Shown here: positions 1 through 9,026 of the stretch, one piece after another
Position numbering within the stretch: the stretch's first letter is position 1
Layout: each line of letters begins with the position of its first letter
Source: Pseudomonas sp.
GTDB lineage: Bacteria > Pseudomonadota > Gammaproteobacteria > Pseudomonadales > Pseudomonadaceae
Length of the DNA stretch: 64,000 nucleotides
Direction of reading: 5' to 3'
Assembly: GCF_030147005.1 (NCBI RefSeq)
Contig: NZ_JASLAW010000199.1
Location: 28,642 to 92,641 of the forward strand
The notes under the pieces: generated by a model
The model's input: the letters and a program-made list of their open reading frames with translations, nothing else
Told to the model about the DNA's origin: nothing
Databases searched by the model: none
Translations under genes and position numbers: made by a program

Positions 1-1284
1 GGCGCCCAACTCCGACGGCAAGCTATCGAGTACCGACAGCCCATGTGCGCCCAAGCGGTCATGCAGTTGGTTACGCATGTTGAGGTAGTCAATTGCGCCG
101 CTGTAAGCCAAGGCTTCGGGTAGGGTCTGTACCGGGGCCTGGCGCAGTTGGTCGAGTACTTCCTCTCGCAAGCTCGCAACCAGTACCCGATGGTGTCGAT
201 CGATTCGCTTGATGGCAGTGATCAGTGCTTCATCGTCTTCATCGCGCAGGTTGGTGACCACGATCACCAATGCGCGGCGTTTTTGCCGAGCCAGCAATTG
301 GCTGGCGGCGGCCTCGTAGTCAGCTGTTTTGCGTGTGCTTTCCAAGTCATAGACTGCATTGAGCAAAACGTTCAGTTGGCCGTTGCCCTTGACCGGCGCC
401 AGGTAACGCGGTTGGTCGCTGGCAAAGGTACACAGCCCCACTGCATCGCCTTGGCGCAAGGCCACATAACTCAGCAACAGGCAGGCATCAAGCGCGTGGT
501 CGAAGTGGGACAGCTCGTCATCCTGGCTGCGCATGCGCCGGCCGCAATCGAGCATCAACACGATCTGTTGGTCGCGCTCATCCTCATATTCCCGGGCAAT
601 CGGCGTACGTTGTCGTGCCGTGGCTTTCCAGTCGATCTGACGCAGGCTGTCACCGTCGCGAAACTCGCGTAATTGATGAAACTCCAGGCCCAACCCGCGC
701 CGCTGGTGCTGACGTACCCCCAGTTGGCTCAGCCAGTTATCCACCCCCTGCAACTGCGCACCGGATAAACGTGCGAAGTCCGGATACACGCGAGTGGCAT
801 CAAGCGCTTCTATCCAACGCCGCGCCGACCACAGCCCCAACGGACTGGGCAGGTGAATTTCGCAGCGGCTGAAGCTGAAATGCCCGCGTCGCACCGGGCG
901 AACGCGATAGCCCAACTCGCCGTGCTCGCCGGGGCGCAGCGGGATGGATTGAGGCAGGTTATCCACAACCAGCCCGTCGGGCACGTGATCGAATACCTGC
1001 ACGGTCAGGGGCTGTGGATAATTGTGTTCCAGTGCCAGGCGCACTTCTCCCCAGCGCCCCAGCGCCAGGCTGCCGGGCAGCGTCCTGCGCACACGTGGCG
1101 ACGGGCGACGGCGCAACCGTATGGCATCCAGCATCGCCAGCAACAGCAGGGCCAACAGCAGGCCCCAGGCGATTGCGTGCAAGGTGTCGGGCACCTTGAA
1201 CTGCAAGGCCATCGCGGTGCCCAGCAGGATATTGAGGGCCACCAATACACTCAGCCAGGTCAAGAGCAGACGGGTCGGTTTCAT
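1..1284 (-). CDS. DUF58 domain protein (3' end cut by window)
   Basis: Reading back from the ATG at 1284, an open frame of 428 codons runs off the window edge, so the C-terminus is missing. The N-terminus carries two hydrophobic stretches (about residues 5-22 and 28-44). A basic segment follows, then the DUF58 hallmark around residue 200, where REFRDGD and RQIDWKATAR are readable. A von Willebrand A-like stretch follows with QQIVLMLDCGRRM. DUF58 proteins partner MoxR ATPases and are thought to act as membrane-linked chaperones or assembly factors. The start lies 7 bp after the moxR stop, and it is the last visible gene of the operon. The molecular role is not known from sequence. Confidence 0.9.
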   Translation of the reverse strand, partial: MKPTRLLLTWLSVLVALNILLGTAMALQFKVPDTLHAIAWGLLLALLLLAMLDAIRLRRRPSPRVRRTLPGSLALGRWGEVRLALEHNYPQPLTVQVFDHVPDGLVVDNLPQSIPLRPGEHGELGYRVRPVRRGHFSFSRCEIHLPSPLGLWSARRWIEALDATRVYPDFARLSGAQLQGVDNWLSQLGVRQHQRRGLGLEFHQLREFRDGDSLRQIDWKATARQRTPIAREYEDERDQQIVLMLDCGRRMRSQDDELSHFDHALDACLLLSYVALRQGDAVGLCTFASDQPRYLAPVKGNGQLNVLLNAVYDLESTRKTADYEAAASQLLARQKRRALVIVVTNLRDEDDEALITAIKRIDRHHRVLVASLREEVLDQLRQAPVQTLPEALAYSGAIDYLNMRNQLHDRLGAHGLSVLDSLPSELGA

Positions 1285-1291
1285 ACCGGCG

Positions 1292-2287
1292 CTACTGCCT
1301 GGGTGCCGCAATCTGATCGAGCAACTGCTTGATCACCTGGTCCACCTCCAGGCCATCGATGTCCAGTTCCGGTGCCAGGCGCACGCGGTGACGCAGCACC
1401 GCCAGGGCGCAACCCTTGACGTCATCCGGGGTCACGAATTCGCCGCCGCGCAACAACGCCCGGGCGCGGGCGCCGCGAACCAGGGCGATAGAGGCCCGTG
1501 GGCCGGCGCCGATGGCCAAGCCCGGCCAGCTGCGCGTGGCTCGCGCCAGGCGCACGGCGTAGTCGAGGACCTGTTCATCCAGGGGCATGCCGCTGGCGAT
1601 CTGCTGCATCTGCACCACGTCTTCGGCTTGCAGCACGGTACGCAACGGTTGCACATCGAGCATGTCGGCCCTGGACGAGCGGGTCACTTCGCGCACCATA
1701 TCCACTTCTTGTTGTGCATCGGGATAGCCCATGCGCACCTTGAGCATGAATCGATCCAGCTCAGCTTCGGGCAGCGGGTAGGTGCCCTCCTGCTCGATGG
1801 GGTTCTGGGTGGCCAGCACCATGAACGGCGTGCCGATGGGCAATGCCTCGCCCTCCAGGGTGACCTGGCGCTCCTGCATGGCTTCGAGCAGCGCGGCCTG
1901 GGTCTTGGCCGGTGCGCGGTTGATTTCATCGGCAAGTAGCAGGTGAGTGAATAACGGCCCCTTGCGCAGCTTGAACTGTTCGGTCTGCAGGTCATACACC
2001 GCGTGGCCGGTGACATCGCTGGGCATCAGGTCCGGCGTGAACTGGATGCGTGCGAAATCACCGCCAAAGCAACGGGCCAAGGCACGCACCAGCAGCGTTT
2101 TGCCAAGCCCCGGTACGCCCTCGAGCAGCACGTGGCCACCGGCGATCAAGGCGGTGAGTACGTCATCAATCACCGCGTCCTGGCCAATCACCGCCTTGCG
2201 TAATTCGACGCGCAGGGCCTGGGCCTGTTGGCTGGCGTATTGAAAGTTTTCTGCGGTCAGGCCTGTGGCCATTGGAGAGTCGCTCAT
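1292..2287 (-). CDS. MoxR-family AAA+ ATPase
   Basis: AAA+ ATPase of the MoxR family, 331 aa, beginning MSDSPMATGL. The Walker A is GVPGLGKT, the Walker B region reads LLADEINRAPAKTQAALLEA, and sensor 1 is LATQNPIEQEGTYPLPEAE, all typical of MoxR. A longer frame exists upstream, but the ATG at 2287 is preferred. It has an AGGAA Shine-Dalgarno and overlaps the stop of the preceding DUF4350 gene as ATGA, implying translational coupling. MoxR ATPases work with von Willebrand A/DUF58 partners, here the next gene downstream. The client of this pair is unknown. Confidence 0.93.
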   Translation of the reverse strand: MSDSPMATGLTAENFQYASQQAQALRVELRKAVIGQDAVIDDVLTALIAGGHVLLEGVPGLGKTLLVRALARCFGGDFARIQFTPDLMPSDVTGHAVYDLQTEQFKLRKGPLFTHLLLADEINRAPAKTQAALLEAMQERQVTLEGEALPIGTPFMVLATQNPIEQEGTYPLPEAELDRFMLKVRMGYPDAQQEVDMVREVTRSSRADMLDVQPLRTVLQAEDVVQMQQIASGMPLDEQVLDYAVRLARATRSWPGLAIGAGPRASIALVRGARARALLRGGEFVTPDDVKGCALAVLRHRVRLAPELDIDGLEVDQVIKQLLDQIAAPRQ

Positions 2288-3441
2288 AGGGCATTCCTGA
2301 GGGTTTGCAGGCACGCGACCTGTCGGCTGAAGTCGGCGCTGGAGAGCCGCTTCTGCGCAGGTGCGCCGAGTGCCTGGCGAATGATAGGGGAGGGCTGTCG
2401 GGTGAGGTGTTCCAGCACCCGCCATTGTTCTGCGGTGTCGAGGTGTTCAAAACCGGGGTGGCGCCGCCGGGCGGTGCGCAGGATGTCGTGCTGCAAGGCT
2501 TGCAGCAGCGCATTCGGGCCGCTGCGGCGTAGCAGAAAGTCGGCGCTGGCTCGCAAATGTTCCTGTAGCTGACGACGTGCCTTGGGCGCGGGCGCCAGGA
2601 TCGGGCCCTGGCGCATGCCGACGTGCCAGAGCGCCAGGGCTACCAGCGCAGCGAGCGCGACGAGGGCCTGGGGGAAATAACGGACTAACAGGGTAAACAG
2701 GTTGTCCGCGTCGCTGTTGAACAGCAAGGTCACGTCGGTGCCCTGGTTCAAGTACCACAGCAGCCAGGCGTTGTCGTGTTTGCCGATGCTCGGGGTTTTC
2801 CACAGGTCGCTGTCGGTGATCACCGTGACGCGGCCTAGCCCAAGGTCAAGCTGCATCAGGTGGCTGGCCTTGGCGCTGTTGGCTGAAAACTGCGCCAGGT
2901 GCTTGGGGTCGGTAAGGTTGAAGTCGGTGTCAAAACTGAAATACGCCGGTGCGGTTTCATTATCGACGTACAGTTTGGTGAGGTCCGGCGCGATCTTTTT
3001 GCGCGGTGGCGCCGGCTCGTCGAAGTCGTCGCTCAAGGCCTGGCGAAGGTTGAGACGATCGAGCAGCAGGTCGCCGCTTTTGCCGGTCTCTTCATCCCAT
3101 AACGCCTCGGCCACCAGAAGCAGGTGCCCCCCGGCTTTTGCCCATGCCAGCAGTTGTTCGGCCTGGCGTGGGGTCATGTTGCTACGCTCCCCCAGCAACA
3201 GCAGGCTACGGCCGGTGGCGGGCAGGTCGGCAAGCCGCTCAAGCCCGTTGGCATGCACGACCGCCAAGCCTTGCCGGCGCAGGAAGTGCTCGGCCGCGAG
3301 ATAAGGATTAGCCAGCGCATCCGGCGACGGGCCGTGATCCACAACCTCCTCATAGGGAATTGCCTTATGCCAGGCATACAGGCCGCCCGCTCCCAACAGG
3401 CAAGCCAGCAGCAGGGCTATCCACAGCAATGGGCGGTTCAT
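2284..3441 (-). CDS. DUF4350 domain membrane protein
   Basis: 385 aa protein starting MNRPLLWIALLLACLLGAG. The first 28 residues form a signal anchor or membrane segment, followed by a long soluble region with LLLLGERSNMTPRQAEQLL, resembling the DUF4350/GATase-like fold. A second membrane segment (ALVALAALVALALWHVG) lies near residue 275, and a C-terminal cytoplasmic tail follows. Start and stop both overlap neighbours by four bases (ATGA at 3438-3441 and 2284-2287), so translation of the operon is coupled. Members accompany MoxR/DUF58/DUF4129 genes. The biochemical function is unknown. Confidence 0.85.
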   Translation of the reverse strand: MNRPLLWIALLLACLLGAGGLYAWHKAIPYEEVVDHGPSPDALANPYLAAEHFLRRQGLAVVHANGLERLADLPATGRSLLLLGERSNMTPRQAEQLLAWAKAGGHLLLVAEALWDEETGKSGDLLLDRLNLRQALSDDFDEPAPPRKKIAPDLTKLYVDNETAPAYFSFDTDFNLTDPKHLAQFSANSAKASHLMQLDLGLGRVTVITDSDLWKTPSIGKHDNAWLLWYLNQGTDVTLLFNSDADNLFTLLVRYFPQALVALAALVALALWHVGMRQGPILAPAPKARRQLQEHLRASADFLLRRSGPNALLQALQHDILRTARRRHPGFEHLDTAEQWRVLEHLTRQPSPIIRQALGAPAQKRLSSADFSRQVACLQTLRNAL

Positions 3442-4970
3442 TGGCCGACCCCGCCATTGAAGAGTGCGCGCCAATCGCTGCAGAGTTTTTGCTGGGCGGC
3501 ACCGGGCGGCAGGCGGTGACCATAGGCGAGGTTTTGCCAGTGAAGGGTCAACTCGTGACTGAATGTCAGCAACTGCGGCCGCTGCAAATGACGAATGCGC
3601 TCCAGTACCTGGCCCTCGGTGTCGGCGCTTTTGAGCGGCAGGTTGAACTCATGCAGCAGCCGGCTGAGCAGGCCGCGATACAGCAGGCCAAGGGCTTCCC
3701 GCGGTTGGCTGGGCCATAACTGTTCGGCGACGCTGGCGATGTCGTCGGGCAACGTCTCCACCCCGACTTCCAAGCCGAACAACTGGGCAGGCGCAGGTTG
3801 CGCGGTTTCAGGATGAGGCCGCTGTCTGCGGCTGACAAACGTGCGCAGCCATTCACGATAGCGCCACACCACCAAGGCCAGCCCGCCAATCACCAAGCTC
3901 CATAGCAGTATCTCCAGGCCTTGGGCCGCGTGCTTGAAGGTGTTGCTGTTGAGGTTGTCGAGTAACTGCTGGAGCCAGCCCGGTAACTTACCGCCGCCGT
4001 CGGTTTTGCGGGCTGTTGCGGGTTTTTCTTCCTCGCCAAAACGATAGCGGGTGACGGTTTCCGGGTTCTTGAACGGCGGTTTTTCCAGTAATGCCTTGAT
4101 CGATTGGCTGGCCGATTGGGTGCTTAGGGGCTTTGGGTCAACGGGTTCATCCGCCATCGCCGATGGGCTCAGTTGCACCAGTGTCAGCCCGATGACCAGC
4201 AGCAACAGCGGCGCGACACTGCTCAGGCGTTGGCGCAACCGGCGAAACACCAGTTCCAGGTCCCACGCTTCCAGGACGGTGCGACGGTTGAGATACAGGC
4301 TGAAACCGCACGCGACATAGATGGGCTCCCAGAACACCAGGACCAGCGCATAGAAGGCATTACTCAGATGTTCCAGCCATAACCCTTGCGGGCCTGTCGC
4401 CAGTGCCAGCCGCTGCCAGTCCCAATCCAGTTCGACCTGCTCCGGGATGAATAAGTAGAACAGCGCCATGCATCCGAACCACAGGCCGATTTCCAGGTGC
4501 ACCCCGATGATCGTCAGCCAGCGCGCGGCGCCCGCATTGCGCTGTTGCAGTACGCCCAGGCGTTGTTGACGCGCTTGGCCCTCAAGACCTTCGAGTTGGC
4601 TCACCGGCAGCACGAAGCTGCGGCTCACGCTCAACCGGCGCCAGGTCAGGCTGGCGAACAGTTGCCCCTTGAGCAGGCGAGGCCACTGGCGAACGGCCTG
4701 TTTCAGGCTTGGGGTTTCACCAAACAGGGCCTTGGAAAGAATGTACAACGGCAAGCGTTCGAAGGCGGGCTTTAGCCACCAGAACAGGAACATGGCGTAA
4801 GACGGGTACTGCCACAGCAGTGCAGTGAGCAGAATGAACACCGGCATGCTGACCAGAGCCCAGCTGGCCATAAGCAATACACGGTGTTTGCGAGCCATGA
4901 GTACGCCGAGGTCCATGGCTTCCCAGGAGGTGCGGGGGCGGATGACCACGCTTGAGTCAATCAGGCGCAT
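3438..4970 (-). CDS. DUF4129 domain multipass membrane protein
   Basis: 510 aa protein with several hydrophobic segments in the N-terminal half (for example SWALVSMPVFILLTALLW, and LLLLVIGLTLVQ near residue 255). A Pro/Lys-rich linker follows, then another membrane segment near residue 355 (ILLWSLVIGGLALVVW), then a C-terminal domain with LWPSQPREALGLLYRGLLSR, typical of DUF4129. DUF4129 is often found beside MoxR-DUF58 pairs and transglutaminase-like proteins. The gene overlaps the upstream SpoIIM-like gene by 14 bp and the downstream gene by 4 bp. It is likely a structural part of a membrane complex made by this operon (inference). Confidence 0.85.
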   Translation of the reverse strand: MRLIDSSVVIRPRTSWEAMDLGVLMARKHRVLLMASWALVSMPVFILLTALLWQYPSYAMFLFWWLKPAFERLPLYILSKALFGETPSLKQAVRQWPRLLKGQLFASLTWRRLSVSRSFVLPVSQLEGLEGQARQQRLGVLQQRNAGAARWLTIIGVHLEIGLWFGCMALFYLFIPEQVELDWDWQRLALATGPQGLWLEHLSNAFYALVLVFWEPIYVACGFSLYLNRRTVLEAWDLELVFRRLRQRLSSVAPLLLLVIGLTLVQLSPSAMADEPVDPKPLSTQSASQSIKALLEKPPFKNPETVTRYRFGEEEKPATARKTDGGGKLPGWLQQLLDNLNSNTFKHAAQGLEILLWSLVIGGLALVVWRYREWLRTFVSRRQRPHPETAQPAPAQLFGLEVGVETLPDDIASVAEQLWPSQPREALGLLYRGLLSRLLHEFNLPLKSADTEGQVLERIRHLQRPQLLTFSHELTLHWQNLAYGHRLPPGAAQQKLCSDWRALFNGGVGQ

Positions 4971-5931
4971 GGCGAGTCCGTCCAGCGAAAATCAGGTAGG
5001 CGGCCACCAGCAGCCAAAGTGCGCTGCCTGCGAGGTATTTGATCCAGGGCGCGATGGTCGTGCTGGATGACCAGTACGCTTCGATGAACGCCGCGATCAG
5101 CAGCAACAGCATGACCCCGCAGAGCATCTGCACGCTTTTGCGGGCCGCCAGGCGCAGGGATTCGCCACGTGCCAGTGGCCCTGGCGCGATCAGCGACCAG
5201 CCCAGTTGCAGCCCTGCTGCGCCGGCCAGTGCGATGGCGCTGAGTTCGAACGCGCCATGGCCGATCACGAATGACCAGAAGGTCTGGCCGTAGCCGATTT
5301 CAGTCAGGTGCCCGGAGACGGCCCCGATGATCAAACCGTTGAATACCAGAAAGAACACGCTGCCCAGCCCGAACAGCAAGCCGGCGGCAAAGGTTTGGAA
5401 GGCGATGCCGATGTTGTGCATCACGTAGTAGCCAAACATCATCCAGTCTTCGCTGGAGGCACGTTCGGCCGCGCGGCCCAGGCGGCTGGCGGCGGGGTCG
5501 TACATGGCTTGCATCTCGGCCACCTGTTGCGGGCTGACGATGCTGTAGATCAGGTCGGGAAACAGGTAGACCAACAACGCTATGCCCAGCAGGCTACCGA
5601 AGAACAGCAGGCTGGCGATCAGTACGAAGCGCCATTGTTCACGCACCAGGCGCGGGAAGTCAGCGAGGATAAAAGCCAGTACGTTCGCCGTGGTTTGACT
5701 GCGATGGCGATACAGTTGTTGGTGGCCGCGCAGCGCCAGTTGTTGCAGCTGGTCCACCAGGTAACTGCTATAGCCGCGCTCCTGGGCCAGGGCCAGGTGT
5801 TGGCACAGGCGTCGATATTGATAGGGAAAGTCGGTTACTTCGGTGGCTTTGCCTAGCTCCAACTGTTTCAGCTGTTCGGCGAAAATCTGCCACTGCGTTT
5901 TGTGACGGCTTTCAAAAAGGCTCTGCTTCAT
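4957..5931 (-). CDS. Stage II sporulation protein M family membrane protein
   Basis: 324 aa, beginning MKQSLFESRHKTQWQIFAE. The N-terminal third is soluble and helical. The rest has about five membrane segments, including FVLIASLLFFGSLLGIALLV and FGLGSVFFLVFNGLIIGAV, and the family signature IGHGAFELSAIALAGAAGLQ. SpoIIM/DUF95 proteins in non-sporulating bacteria are membrane proteins of uncertain role that co-occur with RDD and MoxR genes, as here. It overlaps DUF4129 downstream, and the RDD stop overlaps its start (5928-5931). The sporulation name is only by homology. Confidence 0.87.
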   Translation of the reverse strand: MKQSLFESRHKTQWQIFAEQLKQLELGKATEVTDFPYQYRRLCQHLALAQERGYSSYLVDQLQQLALRGHQQLYRHRSQTTANVLAFILADFPRLVREQWRFVLIASLLFFGSLLGIALLVYLFPDLIYSIVSPQQVAEMQAMYDPAASRLGRAAERASSEDWMMFGYYVMHNIGIAFQTFAAGLLFGLGSVFFLVFNGLIIGAVSGHLTEIGYGQTFWSFVIGHGAFELSAIALAGAAGLQLGWSLIAPGPLARGESLRLAARKSVQMLCGVMLLLLIAAFIEAYWSSSTTIAPWIKYLAGSALWLLVAAYLIFAGRTRHAPD

Positions 5932-6620
5932 GTCGGCCCCAACAAACCGTGGGCCACGCCGTTGAGTTGCTCCACGGCGCGCGCCGGAGATACCTGCAAG
6001 GGCGTGGCGAGAATTGCAGCCAGTTCATGGACCCGCTCGGCAGACAGTTCAGCCTGACGTTCGGCAAAACCGAGGATGGCTCGCTGTTCGCCCAGCTCCA
6101 GTGCGAAGGGCAGGCGCAGGGCGGCTGCTTGAGGCAGGCGCGGGCGGGCCAACGCTTGCTCGCGGTAGACCACCAGCGTCCCCGCTGCCAGGTCGCCGAG
6201 CCGCTTGAAGTGCGGATGTTGCAGGCAGCTGATGGCGCCGAAGAAGTAGCCGAAGGGCAGCATGTCGACAAAGCGCAGCAGGTTGCGGATCAGCGACGCC
6301 GACCAACCGACCGGGGTGCCGTCGTCCTGTATCACCCGCAGGCCCATGACCTGCTTGCCGGGTGAGCAGCCCTGGTTGAACACTTCGAACAGCACCATGT
6401 ACCACCAGCTGACCACGAACAGCAGCAGCGAGCCCAAGCCGAGCCCAAGGTTGCCAAGCAGCCCTATGGGCACAAGCAGGACGCCCAGGATCATGCCCCG
6501 CACGAGCAGGTCGAAGGCAAAGGCCAATGCCCTTGGCGCAAGCCCCGCAGGGCGCAAGGGCAGGTCGATACCCTCGGGGGTCTCGATCTGGTAGCGGGTA
6601 TCCAGAGGAGTTGTTGGCAT
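5928..6620 (-). CDS. RDD family membrane protein (first gene of MoxR operon)
   Basis: 230 aa, starting MPTTPLDTRYQIETPEG. The RDD domain begins near residue 25 (LAPRALAFAFDLLVRGMILG), continues through SPGKQVMGLRVIQDDGTP, and ends with YREQ near residue 165, followed by a soluble tail. The ATG at 6620 is chosen because AAGGA sits 6 bp upstream; a longer in-frame start lacks support. It is the promoter-proximal gene of a six-gene run with overlaps or gaps of a few bases. RDD proteins are small polytopic membrane proteins, and no substrate can be read from the sequence. Confidence 0.87.
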   Translation of the reverse strand: MPTTPLDTRYQIETPEGIDLPLRPAGLAPRALAFAFDLLVRGMILGVLLVPIGLLGNLGLGLGSLLLFVVSWWYMVLFEVFNQGCSPGKQVMGLRVIQDDGTPVGWSASLIRNLLRFVDMLPFGYFFGAISCLQHPHFKRLGDLAAGTLVVYREQALARPRLPQAAALRLPFALELGEQRAILGFAERQAELSAERVHELAAILATPLQVSPARAVEQLNGVAHGLLGPT

Positions 6621-6701
6621 TGCGATCCTTTGCGGTGCGAAGCGACTGAGAGAGACGGATGCTAGCAGTGTCGAGGCTGGAAGCAAGCCTTCAAGATTTT
6701 G

Positions 6702-6717
6702 CTGGATGTTTGTACAG
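6702..6717. promoter_or_regulatory. LexA-like (SOS) box
   Basis: CTGGATGTTTGTACAG has the CTG-N10-CAG frame and matches 12 of 16 bases of the classical LexA operator. It lies in the 167 bp divergent spacer between the RDD operon and sbcB, 71 bp before the sbcB GTG. Control of sbcB by DNA damage would make sense but is inferred from this single match. Confidence 0.35.
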
Positions 6718-6787
6718 TAAAGGTATCGCTGGCTCCTGACACCTCGCAGCGCCTAGACTTTGCCGGTATTCAGCACAGGAACAGCCC

Positions 6788-8215
6788 GTGACCTCCATTT
6801 TCTGGTACGACTATGAAACCACCGGGATCAACCCGCGCAGCGATCGCCCGCTGCAGGTAGCCGGCATTCGTACCGACCTCGAGCTCAATGAGGTCGGCCC
6901 GCCGATCAATCTGTATTGTCAGCCCAGCGACGATATCCTGCCCCACCCGGCGGCGTGTGCAATCACCGGTATTACGCCCCGGGTCCTGGCGCAGAAAGGC
7001 CTTGCCGAAGCAGACTTCATGACGCGGGTGCATGCCGAGCTTTCGGCTCCCGGTACGTGCGGTGCGGGTTATAACACCCTGCGGTTTGATGATGAAATGA
7101 CGCGCTACAGCCTGTATCGCAACTTTTTCGACCCTTATGCGCGCGAGTGGCAGGGCGGTAACAGCCGCTGGGACTTGATCGATGTGATGCGTACCGCGTA
7201 TGCCCTGCGACCCGAGGGCATCGTGTGGCCCGAGCAGGACGGGCGCGTGACGCTCAAGCTTGAGCGCCTGACCGAGGCCAACGGCATCGACCACGGCCAG
7301 GCCCACGATGCGTTGTCTGATGTGCGCGCGACCATCGCCCTGGCGCGATTGGTGCGCGAGAAACAACCCAAGCTGTATGAGTGGCTGTTTCAGCTGCGCA
7401 GCAAGCAACGGGTGATGGACCAGGTGCGATTGTTGCAGCCAATGGTGCACATTTCCGGACGCTTCAGCGCCGAGCGTCATTATCTGGGTGTCGTATTGCC
7501 TTTGGCTTGGCATCCGCGCAATCGCAATGCATTGATTGTCTGTGACTTGGCGCTCGATCCGCAGGGCCTGCTAGACCTTGATGCCGAGACGTTGCGCGCA
7601 CGCCTCTATACGCGGCGTGATGAACTGGCGCAGGGTGAGCTGCCGGTTCCCCTCAAGTTGCTGCACATCAACCGCTGCCCGGTCGTCGCGCCCTTGAAGG
7701 TGCTGCGCGCGCAAGATTGCGAGCGTCTGCAATTGCAGATGGAGGTTTATCAGGCGCGGGCGCTGCGGCTAACTGACGCACAGGAAGTTTGGCGTGACAA
7801 GTTGGCGAGTGTTTACGCCGAGGAAGAGTTTGCCGGGACTGCGGATCCGGAGCAGCAGCTGTATGAGGGTTTTATCGGCGACCGTGACCGGCGCTTATGT
7901 GAACAAGTCCGCACGGCAGAGCCGGTACAATTGGGGCGCCAGCAATGGCCTTTCGATGATCATCGGTTGCCGGAATTATTATTTCGCTACCGTGCGCGTA
8001 ACTTTCCTGAGACCTTGAACAATGAGGAGCAAGAGCGCTGGAGACTTTTCTGTCAGCAACGTTTGTCAGACCCGATGTGGGGGGCGCCCAATACCGTGGT
8101 GGCATTTAAGCTGGCGCGCAAGGAGTTGGAAAACAATGCGACGTCGTTTCAGTGCCAGGTACTGGGTGAATGGCAAGACTATGTCGACTCTTTAGCGGCT
8201 CGCCTGAATCTATAG
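6788..8215 (+). CDS. sbcB: Exodeoxyribonuclease I
   Basis: 475 aa, the same length as E. coli ExoI. It degrades single-stranded DNA 3' to 5' and acts in recombination and mismatch repair. The DEDD exonuclease motifs are visible: DYETTGINP at residues 8-16, the Asp in YNTLRFDDEMTRY near residue 100, and DHGQAHDALSDVRATI near residue 170. The SH3-like and C-terminal ExoI domains follow. The start is GTG at 6788. It is convergent with mvaT, with one shared terminator between them, the arrangement I recall from P. aeruginosa (sbcB next to mvaT). Confidence 0.97.
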   Translation: MTSIFWYDYETTGINPRSDRPLQVAGIRTDLELNEVGPPINLYCQPSDDILPHPAACAITGITPRVLAQKGLAEADFMTRVHAELSAPGTCGAGYNTLRFDDEMTRYSLYRNFFDPYAREWQGGNSRWDLIDVMRTAYALRPEGIVWPEQDGRVTLKLERLTEANGIDHGQAHDALSDVRATIALARLVREKQPKLYEWLFQLRSKQRVMDQVRLLQPMVHISGRFSAERHYLGVVLPLAWHPRNRNALIVCDLALDPQGLLDLDAETLRARLYTRRDELAQGELPVPLKLLHINRCPVVAPLKVLRAQDCERLQLQMEVYQARALRLTDAQEVWRDKLASVYAEEEFAGTADPEQQLYEGFIGDRDRRLCEQVRTAEPVQLGRQQWPFDDHRLPELLFRYRARNFPETLNNEEQERWRLFCQQRLSDPMWGAPNTVVAFKLARKELENNATSFQCQVLGEWQDYVDSLAARLNL

Positions 8216-8245
8216 CCGAGCAACTGCAAAACAGTCAGGCAATAA

Positions 8246-8271
8246 AAAACGCCAGCAAGCTGGCGTTTTTA
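8246..8271. terminator. Bidirectional terminator between sbcB and mvaT
   Basis: AAAAACGCCAGC / GCTGGCGTTTTT forms a near-perfect hairpin with A and T runs on its two sides, so it can stop transcription from both convergent genes. Confidence 0.9.
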
Positions 8272-8305
8272 ATGTGTTGCGTACCGGGTGTGAACCCGAT
8301 CAGGC

Positions 8306-8680
8306 TTAGCCCAGCAGGGTAGCCCAACCTTCTACTACGTCACCGCCCCACTTGGCTTTCCACTCTTTCAGCGTCTTGTGGTTGCCGCCTTTGGTTTCAA
8401 TCACTTCGCCGTTGTGCGGGTTTTTGTATTGCTTGACCTTGCGAGCACGTTTGGTGCCGGTAGTTTTCACAGCGCCGCGGGGTGCTTTAACTTTCGATTC
8501 CGGATCCAGCAGCGCGATGATGTCACGCAGGGATTTGGAGTATTCGCCCATCAGGGTGCGCAGTTTGCCTTCGAATTCCAGCTCGGTTTTCAGCTTGTCG
8601 TCTTGCGACAGGTTCTTCAAACGGGCTTGCAGCTCTTTGATAGCTTCTTCGGTGGCGCGGTATTCGTTGATCAGAGACAT
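8306..8680 (-). CDS. mvaT: H-NS-like xenogeneic silencer MvaT
   Basis: 124 aa MvaT/MvaV-family nucleoid protein. The N-terminal 60 residues form the oligomerising coiled coil (EYRATEEAIKELQARLKNL). A Lys/Arg-rich linker follows (TGTKRARKVKQYKNP), then the C-terminal AT-rich DNA-binding domain with the GGN loop in ETKGGNHKTLKEWKAKWG, which inserts into the minor groove. A Shine-Dalgarno AAGG lies 9 bp upstream. The name MvaT rather than MvaV rests on the neighbouring sbcB and purU. It would silence AT-rich acquired DNA and many surface genes. Confidence 0.93.
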   Translation of the reverse strand: MSLINEYRATEEAIKELQARLKNLSQDDKLKTELEFEGKLRTLMGEYSKSLRDIIALLDPESKVKAPRGAVKTTGTKRARKVKQYKNPHNGEVIETKGGNHKTLKEWKAKWGGDVVEGWATLLG

Positions 8681-9026
8681 GTGGACTACCTTATGTAGAA
8701 CGCTGAATGGCAGGGTGAGTGGCCCAATAATAGTCAGGCAACTTCAGCAAGTAAACATTTAAGCAGCTATTCAGGTGAATTACATTGAATGATTGTGGTA
8801 GCGCCAGGCACTTGTATTAATTATTAGGCGTACCGCTGAAAACAATCACGTTAATTTTGCAAAGTGCCGGGCTTACCCTTGTATGCTCATATGCCGTAGG
8901 TAAAACCTTACGCTATTAAGGGGTGTTGCCAGCGCCCGGGATCGGAATAAGCCGCAAGGAGTACTGCAGTTTTTCTGCGCAATCGCTAGAATGGCGGCCT
9001 TTGCGAAGTTCTGGAGTTTCCCCCTA
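8681..9026. other. mvaT-purU divergent spacer
   Basis: 346 bp that is clearly more AT-rich than the surrounding genes, as is usual for an autoregulated mvaT promoter. It includes TTGTATTAATTATTAGG around 8813. A short imperfect palindrome GTAGGTAAAACCTTAC lies at 8896-8911. I see no ORF with coding character and no RNA gene. Confidence 0.5.
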
